A stretch of 64,000 nucleotides of DNA. It comes from Coriaria nepalensis (lineage: Eukaryota > Streptophyta > Magnoliopsida > Cucurbitales > Coriariaceae). Below are positions 25,201 to 37,700 of the stretch, in pieces. The stretch covers positions 6,663,501 through 6,727,500 of the forward strand of contig CP114486.1 in NCBI GenBank assembly GCA_027186245.1. The letters are read 5' to 3'. Position 1 is the stretch's first letter, and each line of letters starts with the position of its first letter. Position numbers and translations under genes: made by a program. Under the pieces are notes generated by a model. That model made no database searches and was not told the origin of the DNA. It saw only the letters and a list, made by a program, of their open reading frames with translations.

Positions 25201-25880
25201 GGCTCGTGGAATAAATTCATGCAATTAGTAGAATTCTTCTATAATAATAGTTATCCGGCTACAATAAGAATGGCCCTATACCAAGCCCTATATGGAAGAC
25301 AGTACAGATCTCCGGTACACTAGCATGAAGCAAGCAAGAGAGGTAAGACTACTAGATCAACAGAGAGTCAACAAAGATCGAAAACAATATGAAGTCGCAA
25401 AAAGAGCTATGCAAATCAACATAAAAGGCTGTTGGAATTTCAAGTGGATGACCAAATATTTCCAAAAAGTGGCACCAATAAAAGGTATAATGCCATTTAG
25501 GAAAAATGAAAGTTGGGTCTTCACTACATTAGATCTTTTGAGATCTCAAAAAGAATAGGCAAAGTGCCATACCAGTTAGCATTACTACCAAATTAATTAG
25601 AAGTGCATGATATATTTCATGTATCAATATTGAAGAAATATATCCTAGATCCTTCTTATATATTGCAACAAGAACTGGTGGAAGTCAGAATCGACTTGTC
25701 GTATTAAGAAAAACCGGTACAAATATTTGATAGAAGAGATAAAGTATGAAGGAATAGGATTATTCTTTTAGTTAAAGTTTTATGCCAAAGTCAGAAAACT
25801 ATAGAAGCCATTTGAGAAGAAGAAGAAGATATGATAGCCAAATTCCCAGCATTATTCTCGAGAACGAAACTTTTTTAAGT
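22230..25880 (+). pseudogene. Decayed gypsy gag-pol with chromodomain remnant
   Basis: Gag: 22279-22479 gives TWLEFLKLLECKYL and LSRYVPHLVATT. A knuckle at about 22902-22943 (CFNCGKQGHLSRNS) has lost its last cysteine. Protease: LIDFGKIHSF replaces the catalytic DSG/DTG pattern, and VMLDMQYFEVILGIDWL follows at 23279-23330. RT: LDKGHIFPSFS and KKKDGFMRMCINYMELNK end near 23830. The sequence then jumps to YYRRFMEG near 23915, losing roughly 140 residues that include the YxDD site. RNase H: 24070-24420 (DTSKLGLEAVLMQ, DALSQN). Integrase: 24735-25330, including FYPQTEGK and ALYGRQYRSPVH. Tail: 25560-25880 resembles the chromovirus C-terminus (HDIFHVSILKKYI, PVQIFDRRDKV, EEEEDMIAKFPALF). Confidence 0.88.
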
Positions 25881-25891
25881 GGGAGGGAATT
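25876..25891 (+). other. Polypurine tract of the Tekay-like element
   Basis: The purine-rich AAGTGGGAGGGAA immediately upstream of the 3' LTR start (TGTAATATCCC at 25892) would prime plus-strand synthesis. Confidence 0.8.
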
Positions 25892-28800
25892 TGTAATATC
25901 CCTTTTAACTATCGTCTCAGCTTATATAAATTTCTATGCAAGGTTCTATAAGATATATATCTAAGTTGCTACAAAAGTAAGGTTTTCACATTATAGAATC
26001 TAAGATATAGGTCAAAGTCATACAAGGCCAGTAGTAGCTTTTCGAGCAAATTTTCTAAGTAATTAGAGTATAAACTTAATCAATATTGGTGCACCCAAGT
26101 TATGACTTATTGATCTTTATCACTAGCAATAATCTAAAAAGATGAAATTTGGCCCAAACCCATTAAAACTAGCGGCCAAAACTTTTTTTATACCAAAGTG
26201 ACCTAAAATGATAAAATTAATCCAAAACTATTTCGAATAGTGTCCAAAAATTATGTTCATTACTAAATAGCCCAAAAATATAAAATCATGAAATTAGCTC
26301 AAAATTCATAAAAACTAGTAGGCCAAAACTATGCTTTATTTACTATTGTTCCTAACAAAAGTCGAAAAATAAAAAATAATCCAAAATATATGTCATAGCT
26401 GACCAACCACATGGAAAAGAGAGAGAAACAAAATGAAATTGATTAGAATGGATGATATCTTGGTCCGGTTGACCATGATGATTCCAGACTTTTCTCTTAT
26501 AAACAAATGATATATTTTTATTTTCCCCTAATAGTTGTCACTCTCCCTCTTCTCTTCATCCTCTTCTTCTTCAATTACACACCTACACTTTGTAAAAATT
26601 ATCCAATCTTAAAGAAAAAACATAAATACAAGGAAGGAATTAGAAACTTAAAGAAGATATACCTTCAATCTCCTATAGAGGTAAGAAGCTATCTCCTTAC
26701 TATCCAATTTTTCTTACCTAAGTTATTAATAAATATCTTAGGATGACAATTTTCTAGAACTATTTGTGGATTTTGAAATCTAGTTTAGAATTAGAGCTAA
26801 TTAGAAATTTTATTATTTATTGAATACTTAGAGATTGCAAATCTAGAATCAAGAAAAACATATTGATGTCTGATTTTTAAACAAATTCAATAAATTTTCT
26901 GTATACCATAAAATTATTCGAAATTTATATTGAGACGCTAGACTTGTGTAGCCGTCCAGAAAATCCAACGACACAAAAATTTGAGTTGTATAGGGTAAGA
27001 AATAAATTCTTGAAGTTGACTTAGAAATATGTACAACATTTGAACTGATTCTATGAGTAGCAAGTGCTTCACTAGACTTTATGAAGATCATGATATAATA
27101 TTTTGATATTTAACATGAATGAACTTGACTTCTAGATCTACAAATCAGTATAAGAACCAAAATATTGATCAATGGAAGAATTAGTTGTGTAATTGTAAAT
27201 TTGAGGTAAATCGGTAGGTTTTCCCAAAATAGGGTAGTCAGAGTAGAAACTTTAGAAAGATATAACTTGAGTTGTACTAAACAAAATGAAGTGTATCATA
27301 TGAATTCTGAAAGTTTAGAATGCTACCTGTTGAAGGAAACAATATTTGGGAATTTTTGAGTACTTGTATGATAAGATAGAGATAAAAATAGATTCTTAGT
27401 CGAAGAATAATGCATGATTGAACGATTTCAAGACAATTGAGGTTTAGTACATCAGACATGAATACTTTGATTTAACATTTTTACAGGAGTTATAACTTTT
27501 GGATAGACGCATCACAATAAGACTAATGAAATATTGATTCACAAATGAGGGCAATGATTTTTAGAACATAACCATGACAATAGGAAATTTAACAAGGGAA
27601 GAATTAATAATATATTGTCAAGAAAATAAAAATAGAGGAGGTAGGAAACGATTGAATTCAGAGTTGTGATTTTGTTGGAGACATAAAATAGATAGAAATA
27701 AAACCTAGGGTAATCATTAGAGGAACTAAGCAACTTTAAATTATGCTTTTGGAGGGTATAATGGAATGTATGAACCAAGCATGAAAAATGATAATTTGGA
27801 GCGGTAAATTTTTATAGAAGATATTTATGAACCCTAATAAGGGGCTGTATAAATTTATAGTGAAAGCAACACTTGTATAGGAAGTTAGAGCTTTCACAAA
27901 GAGACTTAAAAAATACTATATACAAATTTAGATAAGTTAGTTAATAGTACGATTTATAGAAAGAAAATATTTACTAAGTCAAGCTTGTATGCACCCTCGA
28001 TTAGGATAACAGCTAGTCCATAATCTGAAAGATTTCTAAAAGACTCTTATAGAATAGGGGGACATTAGTTAGTAAAGTCTCACCTACAACTTAAGTAGCT
28101 TTGATGTCTTGTATGCTTTGAATCAGGTGATTGATCTACATGCCGAAGTATTGACTTAACAAATTGTATTTTTGGTGCTCTGTGATTTCATATAGTATGC
28201 TTAGAATTGAGTACATAATGCATGGTTATTTATTTTCCATGAAAAGTTTTTAAAGCACCAATAGTTGCATACAAAGATAGATTGAAAAAATTTTATAATA
28301 TTAAGTGAGTTAAGTATGTCACATGTCATGCATGAGCATACTCACTGATCCCAAAGATATTTCAATCGTGGTAGACCGAGAGAGGTCGTTGATCTAACAA
28401 TATTGTAGATCAAAAGTTGGATTGAGTGGAGTCATTGATCACGACCAGGACGAACTGAGCGGAATAACTAATCATAGATTTATATTAATTATAGAAGACC
28501 ACATATTATAGTAATGTCGCCGGTAGAAACCTCAAGGCCCATGGTTAACACCTTGTGTGAACCACATAAAAGTAGGACATGACACATGCATAGTATTTTG
28601 AATTCCATAATTGTATTCAAATAAATTTTATAGTTCTATGCATTAGATATTTGTATTGGGCATTGTGAGATAAAAATTTACTTATTGAGCTTTTAAGCTC
28701 ATAGTAGTTACTTGTGTTGTAGGTAAGAAAAAAGAAAAATCTAGAGCTTTAGGGTTCTTGTGAGTGGACCATGGTTAACCTAGTTTGAAATATATATGGA

Positions 28801-29117
28801 CTTGACTTGTGGTATAGTCAGGAAGGCTTTAGGCATACATATAAGAAGTTAGTAGAATTGTTATTTTGGTTTTGTAAATAGATTATGAATAAACTTTTGA
28901 CCATATATTATGGATATAAATACATTACGTAATTATGATTTGGGCTATGGTCATGTTTAATTATATGTAAATACACTTTGTTTAAGTTCAAATTATGTCG
29001 TATTTTAGGTCAAATGCTTTTAAGTTTAGTAGTACCGCTCCTACTAGTCATTTTATAAAGTTAATTATTTTCTTAGGAAGTAATCAAATTACTATATAGC
29101 TATAGGAGGGTGTTATA
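25892..29117 (+). repeat. 3' LTR of the Tekay-like element
   Basis: Begins TGTAATATCCC and ends GGTGTTATA (a C-to-T change from the usual TTACA). Homologous to 17871-21119. Confidence 0.9.
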
Positions 29118-32100
29118 ATTCGGCTATGGATACATAAGGAATATTAGATCGAGTAGTTGTTATGTTACAACGAACGTTTTAGGTTAAGTATAAATAAAAG
29201 ATACATTTGGCTATGGACACATTGGACTATGTTCTTCTAGAGACATTTAAAGGAGTTACATATGATGTAATTGCTAAAGTTGTTTCACAAGCTTGCATGT
29301 TTATTGTGGTTGACTATGAATACATGGTTGATACTCGACATGGGGGTCCTTTACCCACTAGGAGAAAATAGTTTTTTCCGATCCATCTAAAAGGGTAAAG
29401 GTGGATTGTAATAAAATAATAGGAGCTTAACTAAAATTAAATAGACTCTTAGTTTTGGTAGTCGGTAAAATTTATTAAGTTACTTATGTTATATTTTTGT
29501 TTATTCTCATTAAAACAGAAGCAACGAATAGTTTGTCACGCTTAATCTTGGAACAAAATAGGTTAGTTTGACTAACTATAGAGATTGGCATAGGCAAGTG
29601 AGAATAGTTCTCTAACATGAAAAACTTGCTTACGTTATTACCAAAGTGTCATGACTGCTCCATTGGAGGGAGCAAGTTCTAATGACAAAGCCGCTTGAGA
29701 TAGATATTTGATCCAAGATGACAAGGCGTAATGTATTGTACTTGCAATTTTGTCAAACAAGCTTCAAAGGAAATATGAAAAGATACATGCCGTATAGATT
29801 ATTAACAACTTATATACGATCTGGGGTGAAGCTAGCGTACCAAAAGGTATAACACCTCAAAGGCATTATTTCGTTTGAAGATGACTGAGAAATTTCCAGT
29901 TTTGAAAGAGGTTCTTAATATGATTAGGATCATTGAAAAACTAAATGGTCTAGTTATTAAAATGGATAAGACCATGTTACTCATAAACAACCACCAAGCC
30001 AAGTTTGAGAAGCGAGGAAAGGGTAAATCTCTTAAAGAAAAGAATGTCATAAGTAAGAACAAAAGGAAGGATGGAAAAGGTATCCATTATGGTGAGAGCG
30101 GATATTGGAAGCATAACTGCAAGAAATATCTAGCATCTCAACCGAAGAGGAAGCAAGAAGAATCTTTGGGTATGATTCTAAGCTAATGTTTCTTTTAGTA
30201 AGATTTCTACTTGGGTTTTTTAGATATCAAATATAGAACTCATATTACAGTAATATGAAGAACGTAAGAAGTAGAGATGAAGCTTAAAGAAAAGTAAGAT
30301 GTATTTATCTGCGAGTTGGAAATGGAGCGAAAGTTAAGACATTAGTTATAGATGTCATAGATGCACTTTATGACATGCAATCATAACATTGTCTTAAGTT
30401 TTTTTAGAAGATTTAAAACTTCTCTTCTAAAGACAATGTTGGATATTACCTTTTATTGTTTATGTCCTGAAAATGGTTTACAAGTTTAATAGATACGATA
30501 AAATTATCTTGAATCAAATTTAAGAAATGAAAATTTAAAACAGATCAAACTAAAACAATGAACTAATCGATTGGATTCTAGCAAAAGGATAAGAATATGC
30601 AAATTTTGTTATAATGGTTGTAGATCCATTTTATTGGGAATCAATAATAATTTGGTAAAACTTATCCTCTTGGAATAATCAAGTCTATTTGAAATTGTTT
30701 TAAAGAGAAATAGACTATGTTGTAATATCTAATAAATAATGATGTATATGGATTCATAAAAAAAAAAAGGTAAGAGGAATTTATTTTCATTTAATAACTT
30801 CCATAGATAACTTCTCTAAAAATCAGATACAGTCTTATGAAGATTGAAATCCGAATTTATGAGAAGATATGAGGATGATGAATAGATGGAAAATAAAAAG
30901 ACATGAATATTATATTTTGATGAGATCATAAAGATAAATATCAATTTGTGAATTTCTTAAAATATACCTAATTGAGAATAAGATTTTCACTTAGTGAAGT
31001 CCTCCTAGAACATCATATATGAATGATGTTTTGGTATGGAGAAATCGAACTATATGAGATATGGTCCAATATGACTTACACATTGAACACGCTTATGTGT
31101 CATGACCTATAGAAATCACTACATACATAGCAAATATGAATCTCTCTAAATTCACATCAAATAATCTACATGAGATATGGATAGATAGAACATCATCATA
31201 CCATCATATGAGATATAGAGATGATCGGTTCTCACTAAAAGCATGATACGTATCAGTTAGACATAACTTCTAAAAGATGTTAAATCTGTGGGATAGACCC
31301 TAGTAGAGACTAGGATATATCTTCTCTAAATCTCATTAAGGTAAAAGGAGTTTTTAACCAAAATACTATTTTTCTAGAAAGAATGTTACTTTCTAAAAGG
31401 ATAGTGGGAGTAAGAAAACAATTACATGAATGATACATACCACAAATTGACAATTAGATTAAGAATCCTAGTGCGCTAGAATCTCACTAAAGAGGAACAT
31501 TCAAAAGAAGGAATTGTGATTCCTCAGTATTCTTTAACACTCAATGTATTTCAATATGAAAACTACCCTTTCTTATTTGGAATAAAAAAATAAAAAGTAT
31601 ATGAGATAAAGCTTAAGATTTGCATATAAAGACATAAAGTGGCTGTGATAGAAGCTTAATCTAAGGACTAAAGCAAGCATATCAGAATAGGAAATTTGAT
31701 ATAATTAATAAACAAAATCATTTGATTAATGAATAAAAGAGTTGCATGAGATGCAATTGCGAAAACTTGTTTTACTACCTTTCTATGTTTATTATGGTTG
31801 GCTACGGACACGTGAGACCATAATACTCAATATAGGGATCCTTTACACACTAGAAACATGAGTTTTCCCGATTCATATTAAAGGATTACCGATGTGTATA
31901 TAGGAGTTAGTGAGAGCAATCCAATGTTCATTGTCTTAATAAAACTACTCATTAATAATTATGTAATTATATTACAAAACATTTAAGTGGGGTTACCGAA
32001 AACCTTGGTTATGAATGATAGATTCAAAAGGTTGCTTGGCTTAACCCATTAACGTACATATGCAAAGAACTAAAAATGGTTTAGTATGGAAGATTCCAAT

Positions 32101-32852
32101 AAATGACAATTTGAAAAATACCATGGAATCTAACTCTTCATTGGATGAAGAGTGATGGCATGAATTAAATAACCTATATTGGAATATAGGTTATGTCATG
32201 TATGTTATGTACGAAATCAGATGTTATTGATGCTCTGAGTGTTATGAGTATGAATAAAGGAAATCTAATTTGACAACAGTAAAATGTGGTCAAGCGTATT
32301 TTTATGGTCTTGAAAATAATTACGGGTATGTTCTTATTCAATGGAGACTCTAATTCTCCATCTTATGCTAATTGATTGAATTAAGGATTGAAATTTGGAT
32401 TTTTCACAGACTTTAATTCTCAATCATAAATAATCAAACCACATCATGTTCCATCTTATGCTAATTGATTGAATTGTTTAGTTGGAAGAGTTTCAAAGTA
32501 AGCAATGATAAATAATTCAATTAACAAAGAATGAATGTATTGTTGTTTTTCTTGGAAAGAGAAGTGTGTTGGATGTAAAGGCTTATTAATGATCTTATAA
32601 TGATTCCAAGTATCATTGATTATGTAGTATTGTACTATAATCACAAATGATGCGTACCAAAGCAATATAATGAAGGTTTCATAAGAAATTCAAGCCCAAA
32701 TTACCTCATTAGTGAACGAAAGAGAATTAAAATTAACAAATAAAATAATGGATCCACACACTAAGGAACTTCTCCAACAAAAGTTTAAGTCGCCATCCTG
32801 AAAAGATGTGAATACAATTCAAAAGTGATTGGCTTTAGTCCAAGTGGGAGAT
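29118..32852 (+). pseudogene. Decayed copia element interior (element P), plus strand
   Basis: A leader at 29160-29540 is shared with 31740-31930 and, inverted, with 50280-50560. Gag remnant at 29875-30186 (VLNMIRIIEKL ... YWKHNCKKYLASQPKRKQEE) includes a degenerate knuckle. Protease-linked copia sequence follows at about 30300-30400 (ELGNGAKVKTLVIDV). The integrase end is near 31034-31070 (VWRNRTI, stop, DMVQ). RNase H tail at about 32620-32810 (KIMDPHTKELLQQKFKSPS, the degenerate ADPLTK region). RT is not recognisable. A purine tract, CAAGTGGGAGAT, at 32841-32852 ends the interior. The second leader copy within the coding region shows internal rearrangement. Confidence 0.75.
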
Positions 32853-34600
32853 TGAAAGTAATGCTCATCAAGCTAATTGGGTATGACCCGATAGGATCAA
32901 ATACTTATTAGAATCAATTTCGAATTGTACAAGTCATCAACATAGGTGAGTGCATAACATTTAATAGAGCATATTGTAATTTGTCATGATATTATTATTA
33001 AGTTGAAAATAGCGAATTGCATGTCACACTTGACAAATTTCCAAGTCATAGACATAATACTTGGAATCATGATGAATATTATGCTTGATGAAATCAAAGT
33101 TGGCTTAAGTCTAAGACCCAAATTGTTCATAGGCCTAGGATTGTCATAATGGCATATTGACAATTCGAAAAGACTAAAATATACGTTATCATCTTCGAAA
33201 ACAGAATGATGTTCTAATGATAATCGATATTGGAGAATGCAAGATAGGCATATAGGTGATTGGTAGAGATTTCATCACTGAACGTGAGCACTTAACAAAT
33301 CTCATTGATAACTATATTGACTATTACTAAGATTTGTCTAGTGACTATGGTACTTGTGATTCTCAAACTTGAGATTAGCGCCATATTATCGTATGAGATA
33401 TTATGTTATGATATCATTCAACATGCTCTAGCTAAGGGGCACTAAGAGGATAAAATATTGGGCATGTGTTCAAGTACGTACAATCTGGTACGGTAATAGT
33501 CATCTATGGTGGGTCTGGTGGTTTAAGTTAATTGGTCATAAAAGATGATCATATTAATTATTTGGCTTTAAAATATTTTTAATGTCCTTTAATGTCCAAA
33601 TGGTCCATTCATTACAATGGATATAATCCACAAGTTGTTGGGGAGTCTACCTACCAGTGTAGTGTAGAACCTATCTAGTCACACACACAAAGGATGATTG
33701 GATCTCGGTTGAATTCTAAATTGGAGAATTTTGACTCGTTGTTGGATAACTTGATTTAAGAGTTGAATCATTAGTTAATTTAATTTGTTAAGTCTATATC
33801 ACACCCGCACTACTAGCATATCCAAAATGTGATTTAGATTTAATTTAAAATAAAATAATTAGGTAGAAAAATATTAAATTAACTAGATAAATTTATTAAC
33901 TAAATATTTAAAGAATTTAAATTATATTATTCGGATCTATGTGGAAAGGTCCTAATTAAATTCCTAACTTTACTGGGTAAAGTTGGATATTCATTTAGAA
34001 TATTTTATATAATTTTTCAGAAATAAAAAATTAAAACGGACTTGGGAAACCCAAGTATTCACTCAAAAGGGAAACATACCTTAAAGGGCCAACTTGAGCG
34101 TGGCCAAACTTGGGCTTAGCTAAGAGTGTGTATCCCTTATATAAGGAACACAAGTAAACTCTAACGGTTCCCAACTCATTATGGCCAGCCACATAGAGAG
34201 GAAGAGAGAGAAAGTCTTAAGAGGAAATGGTTTTCTCTCAAACTTGATAAAACCTCCATCTTTTCCCATTCTCCAAGCTTAGATCTCATGAGTTGAGATC
34301 AAACCTAGAAAATACATTGAGAGTTGTCATCCATGTGGACTAGTGTTATAGGCCAGGTGACAGCTCGGAACCGAAAAACATGTGGCATTCATTGAAAAGG
34401 GTGAAGAACCATTTGTTTCTTGGAGGAGATATGTATAATATCCTTCCCTTGTCTTGATTCTATTTCTAACTTGATGATGAGAAATAGAAATACCATAATT
34501 TTCCGATGTTTAAGAAACATGTCATACCGCCTATGATTTTGAGGTGAACGTTTGAATCTAATTCCACTCCAGGTCAGTGAAGTTGTTAGTCTACGACTAA
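32853..34600 (+). repeat. Copia LTR, plus orientation (3' LTR of element P)
   Basis: Starts TGAAAGTAATGCTCATCAAGC directly after the purine tract. It shares blocks with 42848-44640 in the same orientation and with 44740-46844 inverted, including the 'lacks coding, about 230 bp around 33640-33840' segment with CAAGTTGTTG...TAGTGTAGAACC. A promoter-like CCTTATATAAGG lies at about 34134-34145. The 3' boundary near 34.57-34.60 kb is approximate. Confidence 0.75.
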
Positions 34601-36319
34601 TCTATAAACAGAGGCGGTAATTTAAAAATTTTCGAATATAATCCTAAACATAGATTAAACTCATATACATATACAAAGATCGATCATACAAACATATATC
34701 AAATATATATTTAACAGAAAGCACAAAATAAAACTAGGAAACTAAAAAATTCATATCAAAGAATAGAAAAGTTATAGGAAAATAAAATATTTAGATTTAA
34801 CAAAACTTACTGATCTTAATACTGAACCGAACGAATCTCCTTGCTCCTTTATCATGGTCCAATTCAATAGGAAGATTGAGGTTCATAAGTGTTCCCCCTT
34901 TAATCGTAATCATGTAATTCAATTCGTTCGGTTAATTTTCTACTCTTCGATTCATCACATGATTCAAATAGCACGTGGAAAGGAAAGGAAATGCCTCACT
35001 TTCTCACACTAGGGATTTTAGCCAAAAAGGACAAGTAAAAGCTTAGGGCTCATTTTGTTGATTTGTTTTTTGGAATGTAATGAAAATTTTATTCCATTCC
35101 ACTATTTTGTTCAAATGAATAATAGAATGGGAATGATTTTTCATTTCCCCGTTAAATGAAAATGTAATTCTTTCACTTAGTTGTGCATGCAGAGTTGCAC
35201 AATACTATAAGCCAAATTACTATTTTACCCCTAAAATCAAAACTATATGTATTCCATATCCTCATAAGTTCTACATCATGCATGTAGGAGGATCTCATAA
35301 CATTTTATGATTCTATATAATTCATAATTAGGTTCAATTAGCTTTAAAAACTCCTTTTTACCTGAATAGTTAATTCATCATCTCATGATTAATTAACTTA
35401 ACCCTTCAAGCCGAGATTGACTTTTAGCAAAGTGTAAACGTTACCCGAAAGATGAGAAGTAAATATCTTCCAAAAGAATATGTTATGACTAATAATTATA
35501 CAGCAATGATCCTTACATCTAACCTATGTCCCAATTCGTCCTAGGGCACGGTTTAATTGTTAAACCCTAATAGATAAATCATATAAATTGTTACATCTTT
35601 AATCAACATAGAAAATGAATTTACTGAAAAGTCTTTTCATATCACACAATCTTGCAATGATTTTATTGTTCAAAAAAATATACAACTCATAGGACTTATT
35701 TCAAAATATGGAAGCGATGGATTCCCTTTTGATCACTTACAACTTTCATGTACAACATTTCATACCCAGCGGTTCACCCCTAGTTAGGGCTAATTGAATG
35801 ATGTCAAAGTATGAAACCCAGTACATAAGACACCATAGCAATCTTAGGTCTAAGGACCATATATAATATAGTCACTAGATAATTAATAGTCAATATTAAT
35901 TATCATTGAGAATTATCTAAGTGTCAATTTTGGTACTCTTAGTCTCAAATAAGGACCCACACAATAATCATGATGTTCCACTAATACCGATGGCCTTAAG
36001 ATCGGACACCCTAAAAACTTTAGGTGATGAACTATATAATTGTCTAACCGGATCATCAATGTCTCTTTAAGCTTGAAGCAACTTACGTTTCAATAAGCAT
36101 GATGTCAATCATTGTCTCAAAAGTACATAAAATAAGATATTAGACTTTATCATGATATGAATTCAATCTCACATAATTACTAAACATGATAAATGGATTA
36201 ATGACTTTACTATTATCGAATAAATAATAATTTCATTAATATTTACAAATAAGATTGTACATCACAAAATATATACTCATCGGGTCTTGTCCAATTGGCT
36301 TGACAGGCATACACTTTCA
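34600..36319 (-). repeat. Copia LTR, minus orientation (3' LTR of element Q)
   Basis: On the minus strand it starts at 36319 with TGAAAGTGTATGCCTGTCAAGCC and reads down to about 34.6 kb. It belongs to a second LTR subfamily, shared with about 41840-42638 (same orientation) and inverted with 50800-51245 (for example CCTAGTGTGAGAAAGTGAG in both). An extra stretch of about 135 bp at 35041-35175, absent from the 50.8-kb copy, may be a small insertion. Confidence 0.72.
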
Positions 36320-37700
36320 ATTTGTCACTTACATTAAAGCCAACCATTTCAGAATCTAATGCCCATATTTTCAGAATGGTGATCTACCTTTTTTTTAGAA
36401 AATCCATTTAGTCAGTGGATTTGCTATGTTGTTATTTATATCGTCTTTCTCTATATTCATGTTCACATTCTGAGTCACTATCGTTCAGTGAAAAATGCAA
36501 TAACATGTGCGTGCACCTTGATGAGACCTAAGTTTCTCTTGCTTGTCCTATTACATCATAATTATCATAGTCAACTACTATGAAATTATTAATGTTGTAA
36601 ACCACATCAAGTCCAATTATGGACCTATCATCCAAAACACCATTTTTACTACATCCAAGCCTGCAATATATTCGACCTTATTGGAGGATTTCACAAACAT
36701 TTCCTAATTTGGATCTTTTCACATTTTACCGGTCCCCCAAAATAGGTGAAACAAACCAAAAGCAAAACTTATTTAGTATCATCAATATTCAATTAAAAAT
36801 TAGAGTCTGTGAAATTAATTTTTAATTTTGGTGATCCATATAATTAAGAATGTATTATCAATCATTCTAAATCAGTTAAGGACATTCTTAATAGTATCTC
36901 AATGCTTTATAATCTTGATTTCCTTAAACCTGCTCGTAACTCTTTAGAGCATAGGTTATATCTCGATGCATACATAGCAAAGCATATACATGTTATACCT
37001 CTCCTTTCAAGTCTTAGTTGACATCTCTGAAGAGAGGTGGATTCCTTGACTTATTGGCGAAAGACATCCCTTGGAATCCTTAATGCTAAATATCTTTAGA
37101 AATTTTAGCTATATATGTTAATTGGGGCAAAAGAAACAATCTCTTAAATATATCTATATATGGAGGATTATTTTGACAATTACAGTTCAATAGATTACAT
37201 CATAGCTACCTCATTCTCTAATGAGTAGCATGTCATCTATATAAGGAATCTATGAACATTTTTATACTCCCACTCTTTGTACACAAATAAGGATCATTTT
37301 CATTTTTAATGAAATTAAACATTTTGATCATTTAATCAAAACAGATGTCCCAATTTTGAGATGCTTATTTCAAACCATAAATGGATCCTTGCAGTTTACC
37401 CAACTTCTTTTTATATTTCTATCTAAATACCTTGGGTTGTATTATCTCTACTTTTACTCGTGATCACTATTTGTAATAACGATTTTTCTCATTCTCTCTT
37501 AATATTTAGTAATCATGGTCGGTTGTAAGCATAAACAATATTTGTGCATCCTTTGGGAACTATTCCTTTAGGTGCATCCATGTAAACTCTCATGAAATCC
37601 TAACTATATATAACAAGTAAATAAATTAACTTCAGGTGGCTAACTAAGAAATTCATAAATTCTTTGGTACTTCCTATGAAAGGATAAATAGATCGGACAT
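36320..37700 (-). pseudogene. Copia RT/RNase H relic of element Q, minus strand
   Basis: On the minus strand near 37410-37300 the reading GKLQGSIYGLKQASQNWDIC is the copia RT block that precedes the YVDD site. Farther down, near 37050-36930, the blocks ALLCMHRDITYAL fit the copia AMLCTRPDI region. Many stops separate the blocks. The coding order from high to low coordinate ends at the LTR at 36319. Confidence 0.7.

Larger units (their letters stand above)
17871..29117 (+). mobile_element. Ty3/gypsy chromovirus (Tekay/Del-like), 11.2 kb, defective
   Basis: Two collinear LTRs of 3249 bp (17871-21119) and 3226 bp (25892-29117) flank a 4.8-kb interior. A tRNA-Met-like primer site (TTAGTATCAGAC) follows the left LTR, and a purine tract (AAGTGGGAGGGAAT) precedes the right LTR. 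The interior encodes gag, protease, RT remnant, RNase H, integrase and a chromodomain-like tail in gypsy order. Long LTRs plus C-terminal chromodomain place it with Tekay/Del chromoviruses. Every domain carries stops and the RT core is deleted. LTR divergence is substantial, so it is old. Flanks ATTAA and ATTCG could be a decayed 5-bp target duplication. Confidence 0.92.

Noticed and set aside
32853..36319. Possible foldback or MULE-like DNA transposon, because the unit starts TGAAAGT and ends ACTTTCA
   Set aside because: Each end is preceded by a copia 3' coding tail and a purine tract on its own strand, and the two halves belong to different LTR subfamilies.
36619..36825. 68-residue plus-strand open frame
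   Set aside because: Lies in the antisense of a decayed copia interior and has no recognisable domain.
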